Positions 38,306-50,854 of a stretch of 64,000 bases of DNA are shown one piece after another (within the stretch, counting starts at the first letter, position 1; every line of letters starts with the position of its first letter). The DNA comes from Ooceraea biroi. Its lineage: Eukaryota; Arthropoda; Insecta; Hymenoptera; Formicidae. The stretch is taken from the NCBI RefSeq assembly GCF_003672135.1, contig NC_039510.1, forward strand, positions 14,322,001-14,386,000. The letters are read 5' to 3'. Below the pieces are notes generated by a model. It ran no database searches. It worked only from the letters and a program-made list of their open reading frames with translations, and had not been told where the DNA came from. The position numbers were made by a program, and so were the translations under genes.

Positions 38306-40129
38306 TTACGGCTACGCCTCGGTTTACGCTGACGTGATCGGTCATAAATCGCGGGTTCGAGCAAACGTGATTACACACCAGCGACGATTATCGGAGGGAT
38401 ATCCTCCTCCTTCTCCACCCTCTCATACACCTGACGTCGTTCTCGGATGCGAGTCGATCCGTATAAATGCATAAATTATTATACTTGGACAGATGATTTG
38501 AATAAATTGTGTGGTCAAACTGCTCAGACGTGAATAACATTGTATCTCAAACGGGGCTCGAAAGGTCCAGACAATTTGAAGTTTGACATTCGAGCCGTTT
38601 AACTTACCATAAATCCTGCGGGACGTTGCGGGAGAAGAGAAGGCTCACAGGCGGATTCGAAGTGTGATGTGACATGCGGGAAAGCTCGCAAAATCGCGCG
38701 AAACGTCGCTTTCATCGCGTCAAATCTCCCTCTTCACCGCGTCGGGACGTTCGCCCTTTTTCCCTTCGTTTTTCTTCTCTTCTATTTTGCGCGCGGTTTA
38801 ATCTGCTCGCGGTCCAGCGCGGAGCTGGTGCGCGTCCTGCGTCCAGCGTTGGATATGAATATTCCCGCTTGTTAATTAAACGACGACGATGCCGCCGCAG
38901 TCGGACAACATGAAACGCTTATGGAGTAAGATGATGTAATTAGTTGGTACGACGAGGATACAAGTGGTCCCACCTGCATCGCGGGAAAACGGAGAAAAAA
39001 GAGAAGAGGGAAATGCACGTCGCCAAAATTGCTAATGCGCCGATGCAATGTTCCGCGGTAATTGGTAGCATGAAACTAGATTATATAACTTCGTTAATGC
39101 ATGTCACTCCATGATTCGGTAAAATGTGCCGAATACATATACATATATTGTCATTTTTGTATAATTGTCACAGAGCTAGCTATTTAGTTTATTCGATTAC
39201 TTTTGCTCGTCAACTTTCTTTACCCAAGTGCAAGAAAGCGCGTTAAAGTGAAAAATTTACGGAGAAATTCTTCATTTAATTGTGTGAATGAGACTTTCTG
39301 CTTTATCAAGATTTGACTTGCTTCTCTTAAAACCCTCGATTTTCTTCTTATCTCAGTAACTAAAGCTCAAAGTACGATTAAAGATTATTTCGAATTGTGG
39401 ATTTGATCACAGAAACTTAACCCTGAAAGAGCTGAAAATCGTATCTAAAGAACAGTTTAGTGCACATTATCTATCAGCTTAGAATCCAGCAAGAGATAAA
39501 TACACGAAACATCACTTAAAAGGTACAAGGATGCGTTCTTTTTTGCCTCGTATCCTGCTGGTTGTCGCTCTAGAATGGTGTTCTTTCCTGTACTGTTAAA
39601 ACTCGGCTCTCTCCTTCTCTGCCCTTCTCTTTTTCCCATCTTTTTTTACCGCTTACCACTACCGTTTTGCAAAGTTACATCGCTTCAAATTGTTTTTGCT
39701 CCAATTCCAAACGCACATGCAACCTTATTTCGTGTCTGGCAGAGCCCGCGGAGTTGAACATTTTCCAGCTGCGTTGTAATTAATTAATTCTCCCCTCAAT
39801 CCCGCTATCCTCTCCCCAACCATTATCCCGAAGCTGCTTTTCTTTTTTATCTCCGGTTAAATAATTTCGCGTCGGTTAGTCTCGCTCTACCTCCCGAAAC
39901 AAAAAAGTTTGCTCGTCAAGAAATCCATCATTAAAACTTGACGTACCAATAATGAAAGTATATATAAGAGACTGCATAATTCTATGTATTTTAAAACGTT
40001 AAATATTAAACATGATTTTTATCAAGAGAAAATTCTACTTTTTTTCCCGTCAGGTGTGCATATGAAAAAAAAGAGATTTGCAGCTAAGAATAACATTATT
40101 ACTATATTATACCATCATATTATTATATC

Positions 40130-40719
40130 TATATACAGGGTGGCCCATTTTAATTTATACAGTCGATTTTTTAAAAACCTAAAAGAGATACGAAAAAATG
40201 TTTCAGACAGACATGTCACGATTTCGAGGGGGACATAAGAGATACCATTGGTTTGACCTTGAATAGTCGTTTGAAGGTCACGCGAAGATCACCTTCAATT
40301 TCTTAAATTGAAACCCCAACTTTTTATTACAGATTCTTATTCTCCATCGAAAAGTAAGTAACTTTTGTCTGAAACATTTTTCCGAAAAATGTCATCTTAT
40401 GTCCTTAAAATGATCTTCAAGATGAGTTTTGAGGACATTTTAAGGACATAAAATGACATTTTTCGGAAAAATGTTTCAGACAAAAGTTACTTACTTTTCG
40501 ATGGAGAATAAGAATCTGCAATAAAAAGTTGGGGTTTCAATTTAAGAAATTGAAGGTGATCTTCGCGTGACCTTCAAACGACTATTCAAGGTCAAACCAA
40601 TGGTATCATCTTATGTCCCCCTCGAAATCGTGACATGTCTGTCTGAAACATTTTTTCGTATCTCTTTTAGGTTTTTAAAAAATCGACTGTATAAATTAAA
40701 ATGGGCCACCCTGTATATA
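40130..40719. repeat. 590-bp near-perfect palindrome (foldback element)
   Basis: The left arm 40130-40411 is complementary to the right arm 40437-40719 over about 282 bp, with a 25-nt loop. I see only two substitutions and one 1-nt indel: a c/t difference in the inner stem, an a/g difference in the 'ttattacag' word, and agagatacc against the complement of the longer right-arm form near 40235. The outer ends read tatatacagggtggcccatt, so the unit looks like a foldback DNA element or two head-to-head copies of one, inserted at a TA or TATA site. It encodes no transposase, and the open frame at 39984-40238 that runs into it is incidental. Transcribed, it would make a long hairpin double-stranded RNA. 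I do not recognise its superfamily. Confidence 0.95.
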
Positions 40720-40731
40720 TAAGCCAAATAC

Positions 40732-40929
40732 CACTCACTCACTCACTGACTCATCAACGTGCAGCCCGAACCACTGCACCTATCGACTTGAAATTTTAAG
40801 GGTATATTCCTACTATCACGTAGGTGCTCACTAAGGGAGGGTTTTCCGAAATTTCACTCCTAACGGGTGAGAAGGGGTAAAATGTATTTTTATAATATCG
40901 CGGGCGAAGCCGAGACAGGGCATGCTAGT
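40732..40929 (+). mobile_element. Helitron-like 3' end (nonautonomous fragment)
   Basis: About 200 bp that starts with (cact)n-like repeats, continues with the word cgacttgaaattttaagg, and ends with a GC-rich hairpin-like word (gcgggcgaagccg) about 12 bp before CTAG followed by T. Helitrons end in a short hairpin shortly before CTRR and insert between A and T, and insect copies often carry a gcgggcgaagccg-type hairpin. The hairpin here is degenerate and the 5' end is not a clean TC start, so this is probably a 5'-truncated or decayed copy. It begins about 12 bp after the foldback element ends. The class assignment is family knowledge from memory. Confidence 0.5.
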
Positions 40930-43900
40930 AAATTATATTTTCCATATTTTAAGAGATACAAAGCTTTCGCAAAGATATTTAAAATACGGGATGCAGCTAC
41001 TTTGCTGTAAGTACTGTAAGTACCTCTTCCCTGCAAGTATCTTTCTGTCACTTTGTTAAAATGAAGATTTAAAAGAGTCAACAGAGTGTTTCGCTAAGAT
41101 ATTATAATTGTATGCACGACTACTGCAGTGTCACAATTATCTTTGCGTTAATTTGAAGCTCTTCTAATAATCCAGTAAATTATTATTTACTTTCTACCAT
41201 GACATCCGTCATAATTCGAGCATCAAAATCAGGAACACAGTACTTTGAAAGAATCGTTGTTCTCATTGATAGTAACGTTTCACTGGATAAAAGATGACAT
41301 ATGAACGTGTGCTTTGTAGCGGAAATTTCGGAAATTCTCTTCGATCGTCACGCTGTAACGCGACTTTCGCACCTCGTTCGGTCTTTCCAGGGATGAATTC
41401 GAGCGGCCTCGGGTTACGAACGTAATTAATTAATCCTCCCTTTAATCCCACCCATCCGACATTATTACGCTCCTTTTTTCCGTCCGATGATACTGTCTTT
41501 ACAGGCCCTAGTCGTGTCGTTTTGCTCGGGCCCCGGAGGGGCTGTAATAAATTAGTTCCGCCGTTGCCTTTATCATTCACCCTCTGCGCCCCCTCTTCCT
41601 CTATTTTCCTCCCTTTCTCCCGTTCTTCGCTCACCTTTCTCTCATTCTTCGTTCTTCTTCTATTACGACACCCCCCGCGTAGCGTTTGTCTGCCGTGCAA
41701 TTCTTTTCAGAAGGAATATTTAACCGACACTTCTCTCAGAAGCTGGATAAAAGTGGCGCGAGCAAGCGAGCGCCCTTAATTCCCAGCTATGAACACGCGA
41801 GCCTCGTTAAAAGTGCAGATGGATTTATGCGCGCGACAAGTTCTCGTGTTTTTTTAATAGCTATGTAATCGAATCGATCGATCGATCGAGCTTTAGCTGA
41901 GTCACATTCGCTAGCATTCGAGCGCGGGATTGATGTAAAATACATGTGCGTGATATGGCGTAAATGTAGTTTTCCTTTTGCGAGACTATCTACTTCATTC
42001 GCTTCTCAAAAACTAAATAAATCTCTTGTATTGAATATCCCGACGTACATCCGCACATTTAGAGTCGATTACTCTCAGAACTGCACTCTCAGTAATGGGA
42101 AAAATTCGCCAACAAGTAACGGGATTCCTTTCGAAAATAAACAATTAGTAATTAGCAAAAAGAGAGTACATTTCAAAAAACAAAAAGGATAAACCCAATT
42201 CATTCAGGACGGACTCTCTCAATAGCAGTCGAGGAAGCCAGAAAGCCACGAGGAAAGTATCGTCCTTTGACGTAATGTCGTATCCGTGTCCGACTGATGA
42301 AAATTAAACGCGAGTGGCGGACGCATACGATGTTAAGAAACGTACTGCTCCGCGACATTAAATTAGGAATGCCAGTTCACCGGGGAGGCGTACGAGCGCG
42401 TCCCGCACGCTGTGCGCGGGAGGAAAGGCTCAGAGAGAGACGAGTCGCTGCGCGAGAGAACGCGCCTAATGACGCTCGCTTCCGAGCGCATAACGTTATG
42501 ATGAGAAAACAATAGAGACAATGGTGAGGGCGTGCATCGCGCGGCGAAGAGGGATGTGTCGTTGGTGTAAGAGGGTATTAATTAAATCGCGGATGCGAGC
42601 GTAGCCGCGCATTACGGCTCGCGGGAACTTGGGTACCCTTATTAAGCTTCATTAGCCGACACTCGGGTTAATTGCTTCATTTTTCCTCTTTACCCTTGAA
42701 GCAGCCGGCGTTACCTCGATTTCGTATCCTTCCCAACGAGCGTCCTGCGACCGACGACGCCACGAGTGCATTGTGCGATCGCAAATTATTCTCGACTAGT
42801 GGAGACATATGAAACACAGAGATCCGGCGCAGCCGGATTTCCTTTAAGCTACTTCTTTGCGAGACACCCTTTATTATCATCTTTTCGTTTAACGTATCCT
42901 AAAACTGCTTTATATTTCATCATATCGTTCCTTATTTCTCTTAATAACGTGCCCCTCGCTATTGTATCTTTCTTTTTCCTGCGCGTTCTCTGCGCCTTTC
43001 GCTTTTCTTAATTAAAAAAATTAATTAGACTAGGTTAAATTAAAGGTAATTTATTCTTCTGTCTTTCCGCCAGTTTTTCCTCGCAATATCCATTCCAATT
43101 GCTGTCTCTGGGTTTCTAAATGTTTGATCGTTCGATGTATTAATTATATTATATTGATTGCACGTATTCGAAGCTGTTCCGTATTTTACGTACGTGCTGT
43201 ACATCTTATCTAGTCTTAAAATGCCTCCTTTCGAGTAATAATAAATGGAACAACCACTATTGATATCATATTACTGTATCTCTCTCTCTTCCTATTATTA
43301 ATACTATCGATATTATTGGGTCATTGTAAATGCTGCTATGTATCTCATGATGCGTTTCCAACGGTAATTAACCCGCGTTCGTATCTGTTTGTCACTCACA
43401 GACATATTAGCTTTGTTTTCGTTTAATAAGCGTGCTTATCGAACACATAATAAAGTAACACCGGGACGCACTTCGTAAAGCTCGCCGGGATAATGATCGT
43501 TATGAGAGTGGCAATAGTAATATTGCGGATTATATCCCGCAGTAATTTTGAATATTCTTTGTGAGATGGAATTTTTCCGTAATTCTGTTTCAGCACAAAC
43601 GGGAGGACGTTAAAATTTAAACAGAGATTACTTTGCTCTATTGTTGGCCGCGAATACTTCTGAATTAAGGATGAAGGAACCAGAATAGATTAGCGAAAGA
43701 GATAATAGGATATAAATTCACAGACACATAATAATTCATTCTCTAAGCTACGTTTATGTGGAGGCTTAATTCGTCTTAATTTGTGAAAGAAAAAATATCC
43801 AGATGTACGTAACTTAAAATATTTAGTGTGAACACTCGCATTCTATCTTACTTGTTAAGTTTTTATTTATACTGTGTCATCATATTTATTCAAACTTTTA

Positions 43901-46900
43901 ATTTCAAACTTTTAATTTATATGAAAATACATTTTTACATATAATTTTGCATTTTTCAAATACTTAATTTATGTTATGGAATTTGGTATCGATCTATCAG
44001 TCCACGCTGGTGATATAATCGAGCTCATGAATTTAAAGAGAGAAAATTTTGCACAGCACCTGGAAAATGTCGACGCTCGGTGTATCCGCTTAATCGCCGC
44101 TTCAGAATTAGATACGATGTTAATTGCGACACCGGATATCTGTAAAAGTTGCCGTTAAGCGACCATACGTTACGCGGGATAGGGCTCGAAGGGGGTGGAT
44201 TCGCAGTAATGGAACAATTACCGTACTGTCTGCATAACTCGCGGTGGAATTCAGCGGAATTCCCGAAGAAGAGAAGAGAGAGGAGAAGACTGGCGCGCGA
44301 CCAAAGTCGTGGCATCGCGACACTGTGACGAGGAGGACGTTAACGTTGCTCACCCGGGGATTAGATATAGTCCGGTGAAATTGGAAAACTTTATACATCG
44401 GGAGACTCCCTGTTAAATGCCTCCATCTTCTTCCAAACACTAATATCTGTCTCCAATAATAGCTAGACGAGTCAATAGTTCCGATGATCGGGGAACGCGT
44501 TCCACCTAGCCTGGAATTATGGAGTGGCGTTTATTGTTGCAGCTAATTAAATCAACTTTTTAATCTCCTGATCGCTTATATAAATCTCGAAGAGAGCCTT
44601 TACGGGATTAAATGTCTAATATTTCGTTGGGCGATTAGATTGGTTAGATCGATTGTTGTTGTATTGGCACTCAGGATTTTCGATTTTCTTACATCTCCGC
44701 ATTAATCAATCGACAGTTTCATTTTGACGGTAACGATAGCGATTTATTATACTTTCGCAAAAACGCGTGTTATTTCATCCGATTGACCACAACGTTATTT
44801 GCGCTGCTGTTTGCGGAGAAAGGGAGATGGAGCTTTTTTCTCGTGCACGTCGAGCTTTCGTCGCCAGCGGAGGGAAATGCGAACGATAGACGCGCAGCTA
44901 TCGGTCGGCAGCCGGGATATTCAACCGTGAAACTCCGTATAAGCTGCGGGAGGAAAAAGCCGACAACGTTTCTCGGCCTTTCCATTGGTGGTCGCCCGCG
45001 AGTGCATTCGAGAAAAGTGCATCCACGCGTCGATCCGAATGCCACCCCGAAGAGTTACGAGATACACAGGTGGCTTTCCGGAAAATAAAGCGTCACCTTT
45101 CGCGCTTGTTCGTGCTCGCATCGACGCAGTTGCGTCGTTTTATGCTCTAATAAAACGCACAGCGCGTTTTTCGCAACGGGGAATTTTTCATAAGTATCCT
45201 ATGCAAAGTTTTCAATTAAGTTAAAATCAATGCTTGCGCGTGTGTGCGTAAATGTACGTTGAAACGCCATGTTTACAAGCACCGCGCCATCACACTTCTG
45301 TCGCGACCCCACTCGTCCATTAAAAATTCCGATATTTCAAATCGATATTAATCTGCCCGTAGTCGATATTGATGCTGTTGATGTGTACTCTGCCCCATCT
45401 CCGCATGTGCCTAAACGGAAGACCCTGCCTCATGAATTCATCTTTTAGCTTCAATCTCGACTGCCCTCTCCTTGCCTACTCACCCCTTCGCTCATCGCGG
45501 AAGTTGTTTTAATATTCCGTCGATTCCGCCTCTCGCAACGGCGCGATAAGCGGATCGAAGCGCAGAAAGGCACGCGAGAAAAATGAGGTCGTGATGCGAA
45601 ATTATCGCCCGTCATCATCGGCGATCACAACATCTCCCAAAGCGATCATGCCTCCCGACAAGATTCCCGGCGCGTGTTGCATCGCGTGTCGATGCACCCC
45701 CTCGACACCACCTCTGCTCTCCCGTGGAAAACTCGACCGATCGACGACGAGTTTTACCCTCTTCGTCCCCTTGTCCCGTTTACTCCCCTAACCATCCCCC
45801 GGTTTCTCTTCCGGGGTGGAAGGATGGTCTTGCCTCGGCTTTCACGCAATACTCCACGGTACGCGCGCAGCGCAAATATTTCTTCCTTTGCATATCGAGC
45901 CCGACGCAGCCATTTGCATTCCTCTGTGCCTGTTCTTCCTTCCCCCTTTCCGTATTTCCTGCTCCAGCCACTTCCTCGTCCTCTCCCCCGGAATAAGGAC
46001 TCCTCCGAGCATCCCTCTCGCTTCACAACACATTCTCCTCCCGCATCCTTCCATCGATTCTTTATTCTCTCTTTCGTATTCTCTGTCTGCCTTTTCCTTT
46101 TTGTCTTTTTTTTTCTTTGTCTCACTGAGCTTCCAACGTCACCCGGCCATCCGGAGATGTTTCCAACCTCGGAACATTTCTCGCGTTCCTCGACACTTTT
46201 GGTAGATTCTCTTTCATGATGCGTAGGAAGCATCTGGGATTGCGAATTAGAATTAAATTATGAAACACGCATAATAATTTATTGTGTGGTATACATTCGC
46301 TTGATGATGTCTGTAATGAAACTGATAAAGCCTATTGATATATTTAGCGTTTAATATTTCTCGCCGAAATAACTTTGAACGCTTTATGGATCTATGTACA
46401 GCTAAGCATCCTAAAAGAGATATAAATTGTTTAAAATTAAAAGATTTCAACAATTATTAATATGGTTTTCAGAAATTTTATAGGAAGCGGTGGAATCAAT
46501 GCGATATTAGAAAAGCACAATTTCCTTTTACTTTATTGATATTCTACTCTAATATCCTAGACTTAAATATCTTTTGAGCTTTTAGTTTAATTTAGTTTAT
46601 TAATATGGTTTTTAAATGTAACTGGTATATGAGAGAAAATTTTATTGTCGAAACATTAGCCATTGTTTAATCAGGAGCATGTCCTTCACTCAGTTCAGAT
46701 TTAATGAGAGTCATTTTGACTAAGACGGTAAACTGCAGCGGCAACTGTTGCGTAAGGCAAAGCAGCTGGAAAATCCCTCTGGCAAGAGCGCAACTAACTG
46801 ATTTGAATAACACACAACCGGAATAATATATCGCTAGTACCGGCAATGCGATAGCTTCCAAAGTAATTTTACAATTACCCTCGTGGGAATGGAGAACTAG

Positions 46901-49200
46901 AAACTTTACTAACCAGTGATTTTAACAGTGCGCTCGATTATGTTGTAAAATATTATGGAAATGAACGATTAAATTCATGCCGTCGATATTTAAAAAATTC
47001 AAAGATTAGCAGAAATTACGGAAATCAGTTTTTTGTGATATTCTTTCTACATGTAGTCTAACTTTGCGTCACATTTTCGCGAATTTCTAACAAATTATTA
47101 ATATCTCAGAAATTATTTTTTCGCGATAATCTTACTTTAATCCTTATAACCGTTGCATGCGATAGCAGCAATTAATAAACCGCGATTACAACGCACCGCA
47201 CCGCAAATGTGTGCAATTGAAAGAGTAATTATTTACCCGCGTAATTCGCCGAGTAAAAATCCGCAAAGTGCCGTGATTAAAACGAAATTACAGCGAATAA
47301 TTACTTCCGCCGTGCGAGCGCGGTTTTCGATAATTTTCTATGCGCTGTTTATTCGTGCCCAACAGCGTGCCATCGGCGGTGTAATCGTGGATAAACGTTA
47401 TTAGTTGCGCGCTTTTATCAATTACGGAACGAATTAGGCTTTGACAGCGGCGGGATACATTTCGTCCCGGTTACGTGCAATGCATGTGGGATGTTCGAAC
47501 TAATTTCGCATGCGATAATCCTTAGCGAGATGTGCAGCCGGAATGCGAAAATTTCGTTTATTTGATCCAATCATTATTTTACATTTATTTCTTTTTCTAT
47601 TCTAGTCTTGAATGTATATTCAACCCAACGTAATCAACCCTTCCAGGTTCCCTCCGAAAGTATAATAATTCTTTCGCGAATGTCGCGCTTGCGTTTTCTA
47701 CCAAAAAAGCGAAAAATCATCTCACAAAGGCGAAAAGCGGGGGCGAGACAGGACGAAAAGACGCGCGAACAAATTCCCGGACCGGCTAATTAATGCTCCG
47801 ACCACAATGGCGAAAAGCACCCGGGTTCCTCGGCCTTAAAACCAATTTGTTGTCCTCTCTCCTTGCCTCGTCCCCATCGCCGCTACAGCCGGGGTCCTGG
47901 CATTATACTTAGGGTTTCGTCATTATGTTTCCCCGGTTTTGCCGAAACAATACAGCGTATAAGCGGCGGCCGCGCCGCGTCCTGGCATAATATTACGTGG
48001 GCTGATTTATATCGTCCATCCTGTGCGGCACTGCCATGTTACGTTCGCTCACTCGAGCAATCGGGATTATTACGATGTAATAAACGTCCGCGACAATACG
48101 TAATACGATTACACGGCCGGCGACAAATGCCGCGCACGTAAAACTCGGCAGGGTAGGCGGTCCAAACGCAAAGCTTGTGTGGAGCGAGAACTTTTATTCG
48201 TGAATGCCATTCTTTAATCTTTTATTTTATTTTATTTTTTCTTATTATTATTTACTTGACATATTTAATATAACAAGTTCCGCGCGTGTATGTATGTGTG
48301 TGTATGTGTATGATGAGACTTTTAATAAGATACTAAACCGTAACATTTTTACTCCGATCTCGTGCTGCACGAAAATTACTATTCTTGAACGCATCTCCAC
48401 GTACGTCAGAGGACCATCACGCGACGGTTGAGGTGCATCCACGGTTGCATCAGAGAAGCGTAAAGTTCTTGCGGGACAAATCGCCTGAGCTGCCGTCTCC
48501 TTGTTAAACGAAACAAGCGTTCGCCATATTGCAAGGGACTCTCGGTCGTTGTAATATTTCCACGCAATATCACCGTCGACATTTACGAAACGCCGGAATA
48601 GTTTGTATAATGCAACGGTGGGACGCATCCGCGCAGTATCCTTCCGAGTTCTTTTACGGACGACAACGGCAACGACGATGCCGACGACGATGATAACGAC
48701 GACGAGGTGGAGTGCTCCTTGTGCGCGGATAGAATTCGATTGCGGCTGCAGAGGGAGTCTTAGAGGCATTATCATAAAGAATGTAAATCAATATCTAACG
48801 CGCAGATTAATATAATGCGGAATGTATTAACAGATATTAATAAATTAATTGCAATTTCGTGAACTCGCAACTGCGCCTCCAATTGTGATCCGTGATCCTT
48901 TGCATATAATATTATATTATACTGTAGTATTGATATAGGATTAATATCGCAACGTTGATAGGATTAACTATATACGTGTATGTGTATATGCTGAATGCAT
49001 CGATTACGTCTTGGCAATTACTGCAATGATGATGAATATAAAGTACATAATTAACAGTGAACATGATAATTATAAGTTATATCGCAACTAGTTGAGATCT
49101 CCATAATTTAGAAAAAAATTATACGAACAGAAGGACTTTTTCTGCTTGAAATGACAGTTTAAAACGAGAGGCGACTCGTCGACGAATACGCGTTGCCGCT
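40930..49200. other. Noncoding stretch, no supported gene
   Basis: No exon, tRNA or transposase is recognisable. Pyrimidine-rich blocks on the + strand (about 41540-41680 and 45690-46140) produce long Ser/Pro/Phe-rich open frames, with Arg/Lys/Glu/Gly-rich frames opposite them. AT-rich blocks lie at about 43000-43330, 43730-43970 and 46240-46660. (ATCG)n occurs at 41873-41889. A (GAC)n-type triplet tract at about 48658-48705 underlies a 175-codon minus-strand frame (48248-48775) with a Val/Ile-rich stretch. Confidence 0.5.
41873..41889. repeat. (ATCG)n tetranucleotide run
   Basis: Four copies of ATCG followed by A. The run is self-complementary. Confidence 0.85.
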
Positions 49201-49254
49201 TTGTTCGATCGGCTCAAAGTTTCGTTCGATAGGAACGAGTGTATGATGACGGCG
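49201..49254 (+). repeat. 54-bp direct repeat, copy 1
   Basis: Matches 50221-50274 at 52 of 54 bases. The shared block starts ttgttc(g/a)atcggctcaa and contains a small self-complementary core (cgttc-gatag-gaacg). The flanks of the two copies are unrelated, so this is a dispersed or transposed segment and not the edge of a long duplication. Confidence 0.9.
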
Positions 49255-50143
49255 GCGAGCAGGAGTTGCGTAAAAAGCGCGTCGCACCATTTTTTTCCCA
49301 TCGGGTAGCCCTTTTAAACGCGTCGCCCGTATTTCGGAATACCGAATCTGAGATAGACTCGTCAACGGGAGCGTGCAATGCGGGCTCGTTGTTTTGTAAA
49401 GCCGCGCGCACATATCCGCTCGGGTAAAATACTCGCTTTGTCTAAACGCAAAATTAAATCCTGGCCGTGTTAAACGGGGGGGAGCGTCGCATACGCCCCG
49501 TCGTCTCGTTTGCAAACGCGAGTCACGAATCCGTAGCGTCGCACCGGCGAACGTCTTTCGCTTTTATTTACGGCTCGCCCGCTCACGGCGCGAAGCGTCG
49601 ATTTAATTCCGAAAGTCGACGGCGTCGCGACGCCGGTGGAGAGAGGAAAAGCTGCGACGCGACGACATGTGTCCGTAATGTTCGCGTAACACGTGAGGCT
49701 TCCTTACATTTCATTTGCGCCGATACCGTATTCCAATTTTCGCGAACGGTATGAAAAAATGGCCGCACATGGAACGTGCAATGTTCGATCGCGGCCAATG
49801 TTTGGTAGTTGAACACTAGATGGATGGATTTCACAAAAAACGTGTTAGATATTTTTATGCATTTTATCTTTGCATTTTTTATTGCAAAGTAACGATTTGT
49901 TTAATTTTATTCCTTATTGTAAGAGTCTGTTAGATTCTGACAGTTATATCTTTATACCATGTATGTTTGTGACATCGTTTATTTAATAAAAACGATAACA
50001 AACTGATGCATACATGTGGCGATTTTTTAGAATTTAGAATACCACTAAATTAAAAATAAAATACAATAAAATAAAAATAAAATAACAGCCAGACACTCAT
50101 GTACCGACCGCGACGGTCGAGACAACATGTCGCTCCTTTGGTA

Positions 50144-50569
50144 GAAGAACGTCATAACTCAAAAATTCCCGATTTTGTGTTAGTAATGCAGAGATACTCT
50201 ATTTGTTGAATATTTTTAACTTGTTCAATCGGCTCAAAGTTTCGTTCGATAGGAACGAGCGTATGATGACGGCGCGAGACACTACCGTGTCTCTTGATAT
50301 GGAAGAACGTCATAAATGTGCAAAAAGCAGTTGTGTCGTTCGGGAATACCAGCTACTGTTAGTGCTTTTTTTGTGGAAGATAGTCAGAGTCAATTTTTTT
50401 TAATCATTATTCTTTTAGTTGAAAGCTATATTTTTTAAAAACATTTTTCAATAAAAAAAATCTGCTTCAATTTTGTTTCATTCGTTACCTTAAAATTTAC
50501 TTAACAAAAAGAAGAAATTTTCAAACTGCTCTCCTAAAAAACTTGTGTTTTTGAGTTGTGACGTTCTTC
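50144..50569. repeat. Possible 426-bp MITE-like unit
   Basis: The ends 50144-50165 (gaagaacgtcataactcaaa and on) and the reverse complement of 50548-50569 match at 21 of 22 bases. A third, shorter copy (gaagaacgtcataa) lies inside at 50302-50315. The interior is largely AT-rich, noncoding, and includes copy 2 of the 54-bp repeat. Terminal inversion with an AT-rich interior fits a small nonautonomous DNA element. A matching target-site duplication is not evident. Confidence 0.45.
50221..50274 (+). repeat. 54-bp direct repeat, copy 2
   Basis: Second copy of 49201-49254, exactly 1,020 bp downstream, with two substitutions. It sits inside the MITE-like unit. Confidence 0.9.
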
Positions 50570-50854
50570 CACGGAAGTCTTAATAAGTCTTTTGTTTTTG
50601 TACGTCTATACGCCTAATCATGATATTAAAAATAATAATAAACGCGTTATCAGACCATCGAAAAGAGTGAGGATCACGAAGTGAGGAACACAAAGTGCGG
50701 ACAATCTTCACATGTGTTAAAAATGATCATTAATTTGATTGTTGGAATATAGAAATCACATAATCATTTTTAGCCGATATTAATTTTATTTCGAGTCCAG
50801 ATTTATCAGATTTATTATTTAGAAAGTAAGTCTCGTCGTGGAATCAGGACAAAA

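Larger units (their letters stand above)
33334..40129. other. Noncoding stretch, no supported gene
   Basis: No exon or RNA gene is recognisable. About 34200-34480 and 35900-36260 are AT-rich. About 37100-37700 and 38150-38460 are CpG-rich. A frame at about 38140-38222 ends at a GTGAGT donor-like site (38224-38229), but has no recognisable protein similarity and I could not confirm an acceptor. A 28-bp direct repeat (37214 and 37388) and a (CG)n run (38291-38305) are listed separately. Confidence 0.5.

Noticed and set aside
46667..46861. Minus-strand frame vaguely recalling an insect odorant receptor C-terminus (LPLQFT)
   Set aside because: Only one short word matches; the rest of the receptor signature and any splice context are absent.
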